From positions 62,001 to 126,000 of the forward strand of contig NZ_RCUY01000009.1 of NCBI RefSeq assembly GCF_003667575.1: DNA of 64,000 nt, written 5' to 3'. Shown here piece after piece: positions 62,602 through 64,000 of the stretch (positions are counted from its first letter, which is position 1; each line of letters starts with the position of its first letter). Made by a program: the position numbers and the translations under genes. The stretch is from Mycetocola lacteus (GTDB lineage Bacteria > Actinomycetota > Actinomycetes > Actinomycetales > Microbacteriaceae). Under the pieces are notes generated by a model that was not told the DNA's origin, did not search any database, and was given only the letters and a program-made list of their open reading frames with translations.

Positions 62602-63219
62602 GTGACTGATTCGGTAACGGACGGACTCGCACCGGCTGACTTTCTCCGGGCACGCGACGCCATCCGAAGTGTGATCCTACGCCCCGAACTGCGGGTCCAC
62701 GAGATTACCGCACCGGAGCGTCTTGCGCCGTACGCTCTGGCCTTGGCTGCCGACGTGATTCCTCCCGAACTCGGGCGTGCACACGCTCCGCACACGGCGG
62801 ACTCGGAGCATGGCGCCGGCCGGTTTGTCCTCCTCTACGACCCCGCGGCCCCCGAGGCCTGGGGCGGCGTCTTTCGGGTGATCTGTTTCGCCCAGGCACC
62901 GCTCGAGCCCGAACTGGGTGTCGACCCATTTATGGCCGGTGTCGCCTGGTCCTGGTTGATGGATGCGCTGGAGTCTCGCGACGCCCAATTTGGCGCGGCG
63001 AGCGGCACCGCCACTAAGGTAATATCAACGGGTTTTGGCGAGCTCGCCCGTGCCGGAGACGGCACACAGCTTGAGCTGCGCGCGTCCTGGTCGCCCAGTA
63101 ATGCCGAAATCGGCGCCCATGTCGAAGGCTGGGGCGACCTGCTGTGTCTCCTCGCGGGCCTTCCCCCGACTGAAGAAGGAGTGACCATGATCGGTCGCCG
63201 CAGAGGCCCCCGTGCCTGA
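62602..63219 (+). CDS. DUF3000 family protein
   Basis: The 205-residue protein matches the DUF3000 family, which in actinobacteria nearly always precedes the RNase D gene. Hallmarks are LRPELRVHEITAPERLAPYALAL, GRFVLLYDPAAPEAWGGVFRVICF and WLMDALESRDAQF near 125. No catalytic motif is evident; its role is unknown. It starts with GTG 62602 in the 25-base gap to the divergent hydrolase, with no clear ribosome site. Its stop overlaps the rnd start by 8 bases (GTGCCTGA). Confidence 0.85.
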   Translation: MTDSVTDGLAPADFLRARDAIRSVILRPELRVHEITAPERLAPYALALAADVIPPELGRAHAPHTADSEHGAGRFVLLYDPAAPEAWGGVFRVICFAQAPLEPELGVDPFMAGVAWSWLMDALESRDAQFGAASGTATKVISTGFGELARAGDGTQLELRASWSPSNAEIGAHVEGWGDLLCLLAGLPPTEEGVTMIGRRRGPRA

Positions 63220-64000
63220 GCGCCGCAGACGAGCATCGGCTCCCGCAGGAAACACCGCACCGTCCGCCACTTCGAGCGAGCCCGTCTCCGCCGACACCGT
63301 CGAGGTCGAACAGGCGTCCTCCGGATCTGCGTCGCGCACCCGGTCCCGACGTGCGTCGGCCCCGGCCGGCGCTGCCGCGCAGGCACCCGTGGTGTCGGTG
63401 AGTGCCACGGCCGCGGCCGCCCAGGCGCTGGCTCAGAGCGACGGTGCCCCCGCGGGTACCGTGCGCAAGGTCATCGACACCCCGCGCGCCTACGCTGCGT
63501 CCCTCGAACTGCTGGCGGCCGGTCACGGCCCAGTGGCCGTAGACGCCGAGCGTGCTTCGGGCTACCGCTACTCCCAGCGGGCCTACCTGATCCAGGTCTT
63601 CCGCCGGGGATCGGGGATGTTCCTCTACGACCCGATCGCGCTGGGCTCAATGCATGAGCTCCAGGCCGTGATCGGGGACGCCGAATGGGTGCTGCACGCC
63701 GCAAGCCAGGACCTCCCCTGCCTGCGCGAGGTGGGCCTGGATCCACGTGAGATTTTTGACACCGAGCTGGCCGCCCGACTGCTCGGCATGCCGCGGGTAG
63801 GTCTGGGCGCCGTGGTGGAGTCCCTGCTGGGTATTCACCTGGCCAAGGAACACTCGGCCGCCGACTGGTCCACCCGTCCGCTCCCCCAGTCCTGGCTGGA
63901 ATATGCGGCCCTGGATGTGGAGCTCCTGGTGGATCTGCGTGACGAGGTTGAAAAGCTGTTGATCGAGGCCGATAAGACCGAGATAGCCCGGCAGGAATTT
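63212..64000 (+). CDS. rnd: Ribonuclease D, N-terminal part (cut by the window edge)
   Basis: The first 263 codons of a longer gene are visible. An Ala/Ser/Arg-rich, probably disordered N-terminal stretch of about 75 residues precedes the 3'-5' exonuclease domain. The DEDD motifs are in place: VAVDAERASGYRY (DxE), WVLHAASQDLPCL (Asp of ExoII) and WLEYAALDVELLVDL (ExoIII Tyr and Asp). RNase D trims tRNA and other RNA 3' ends. The HRDC domains should follow outside the window. GTG 63212 lies inside the last codons of the DUF3000 gene. Such a long disordered N-terminus is not in E. coli RNase D. Confidence 0.92.
   Translation, partial: MPERRRRASAPAGNTAPSATSSEPVSADTVEVEQASSGSASRTRSRRASAPAGAAAQAPVVSVSATAAAAQALAQSDGAPAGTVRKVIDTPRAYAASLELLAAGHGPVAVDAERASGYRYSQRAYLIQVFRRGSGMFLYDPIALGSMHELQAVIGDAEWVLHAASQDLPCLREVGLDPREIFDTELAARLLGMPRVGLGAVVESLLGIHLAKEHSAADWSTRPLPQSWLEYAALDVELLVDLRDEVEKLLIEADKTEIARQEF

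Noticed and set aside
1-64000. tRNA genes, rRNA, insertion sequences, integrases or att sites
   Set aside because: No cloverleaf-type sequence ending in CCA, no transposase or integrase proteins and no flanking direct repeats were seen.

Overview
The window is high-GC actinobacterial DNA, dense with short operons whose genes overlap by 1, 4 or 8 bases. RbpA, a 6C-like RNA, a CmtR-type metal sensor, an sseA-sufE pair and the order trpE / trp-region membrane protein / HGxxPAAW protein / trpC-trpB-trpA / lgt / gltBD / pyk all point to Actinobacteria, most likely Microbacteriaceae. That family assignment is inferred from gene order and protein style, not from a search. No rRNA, tRNA, insertion sequence, prophage or CRISPR array was seen.

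Region by region. 1-15.8 kb is core metabolism: the end of hisG, then hisF-hisI, trpE and two small membrane proteins, trpCBA, lgt, gltBD and pyk, all on the plus strand. 15.9-23 kb holds an N-formylglutamate amidohydrolase-like gene, a PadR / ABC ATPase / FtsX-type permease cassette and a Dcu-type C4-dicarboxylate transporter. 23-34.7 kb is the most distinctive accessory block. Two tandem, overlapping, very large LuxR-type regulators are followed by a strong terminator and an A/T-richer control region with repeated CGTAG boxes. Then comes a probable operon of a large VWA surface protein, two exported proteins with TasA/CalY-like alternate signal peptides, a SipW-type (Ser/His) signal peptidase and a protein with a C-terminal LVRTG-hydrophobic-basic tail. 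It looks like a dedicated extracellular-fibre or adhesin export system with its own regulators.

34.9-40.3 kb carries a beta-lactamase-fold serine hydrolase, a TetR regulator, a secreted NlpC/P60 hydrolase with a coiled coil, alaA and a small GNAT-like gene. 40.4-46.2 kb (minus strand) is a JetABC (Wadjet/MukBEF-like) SMC operon. The expected JetD nuclease gene is not present, and the place where it would lie holds three perfect 26-bp tandem repeats. 46.3-48.7 kb is a leaderless cmtR plus a P-type metal ATPase gene. 48.9-53.4 kb has an HdeD-like membrane protein, a short-chain dehydrogenase with an altered active site, NfeD plus an SPFH protein, a glycerophosphodiesterase and rbpA.

53.4-57.8 kb has a lone MazF/PemK protein, a 6C-like small RNA, amtB with a GlnR-like operator, an MDR oxidoreductase with a DUF1304 protein, and their divergent TetR regulator with a good operator palindrome. 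57.8-64 kb has zapE, sseA, sufE with a RibD-C-like reductase, an alpha/beta hydrolase, a DUF3000 protein and the start of an RNase D gene cut by the window edge.

The strongest leads are the SipW/TasA-like locus with its paired regulators and phased boxes, the JetABC operon lacking JetD, the 6C-like RNA, and the roughly 78-residue Pro/Ser/Thr-rich insertion in GltB. No intergenic stretch longer than 300 bases exists in the window; the longer ones (200-275 bases) are described as features.
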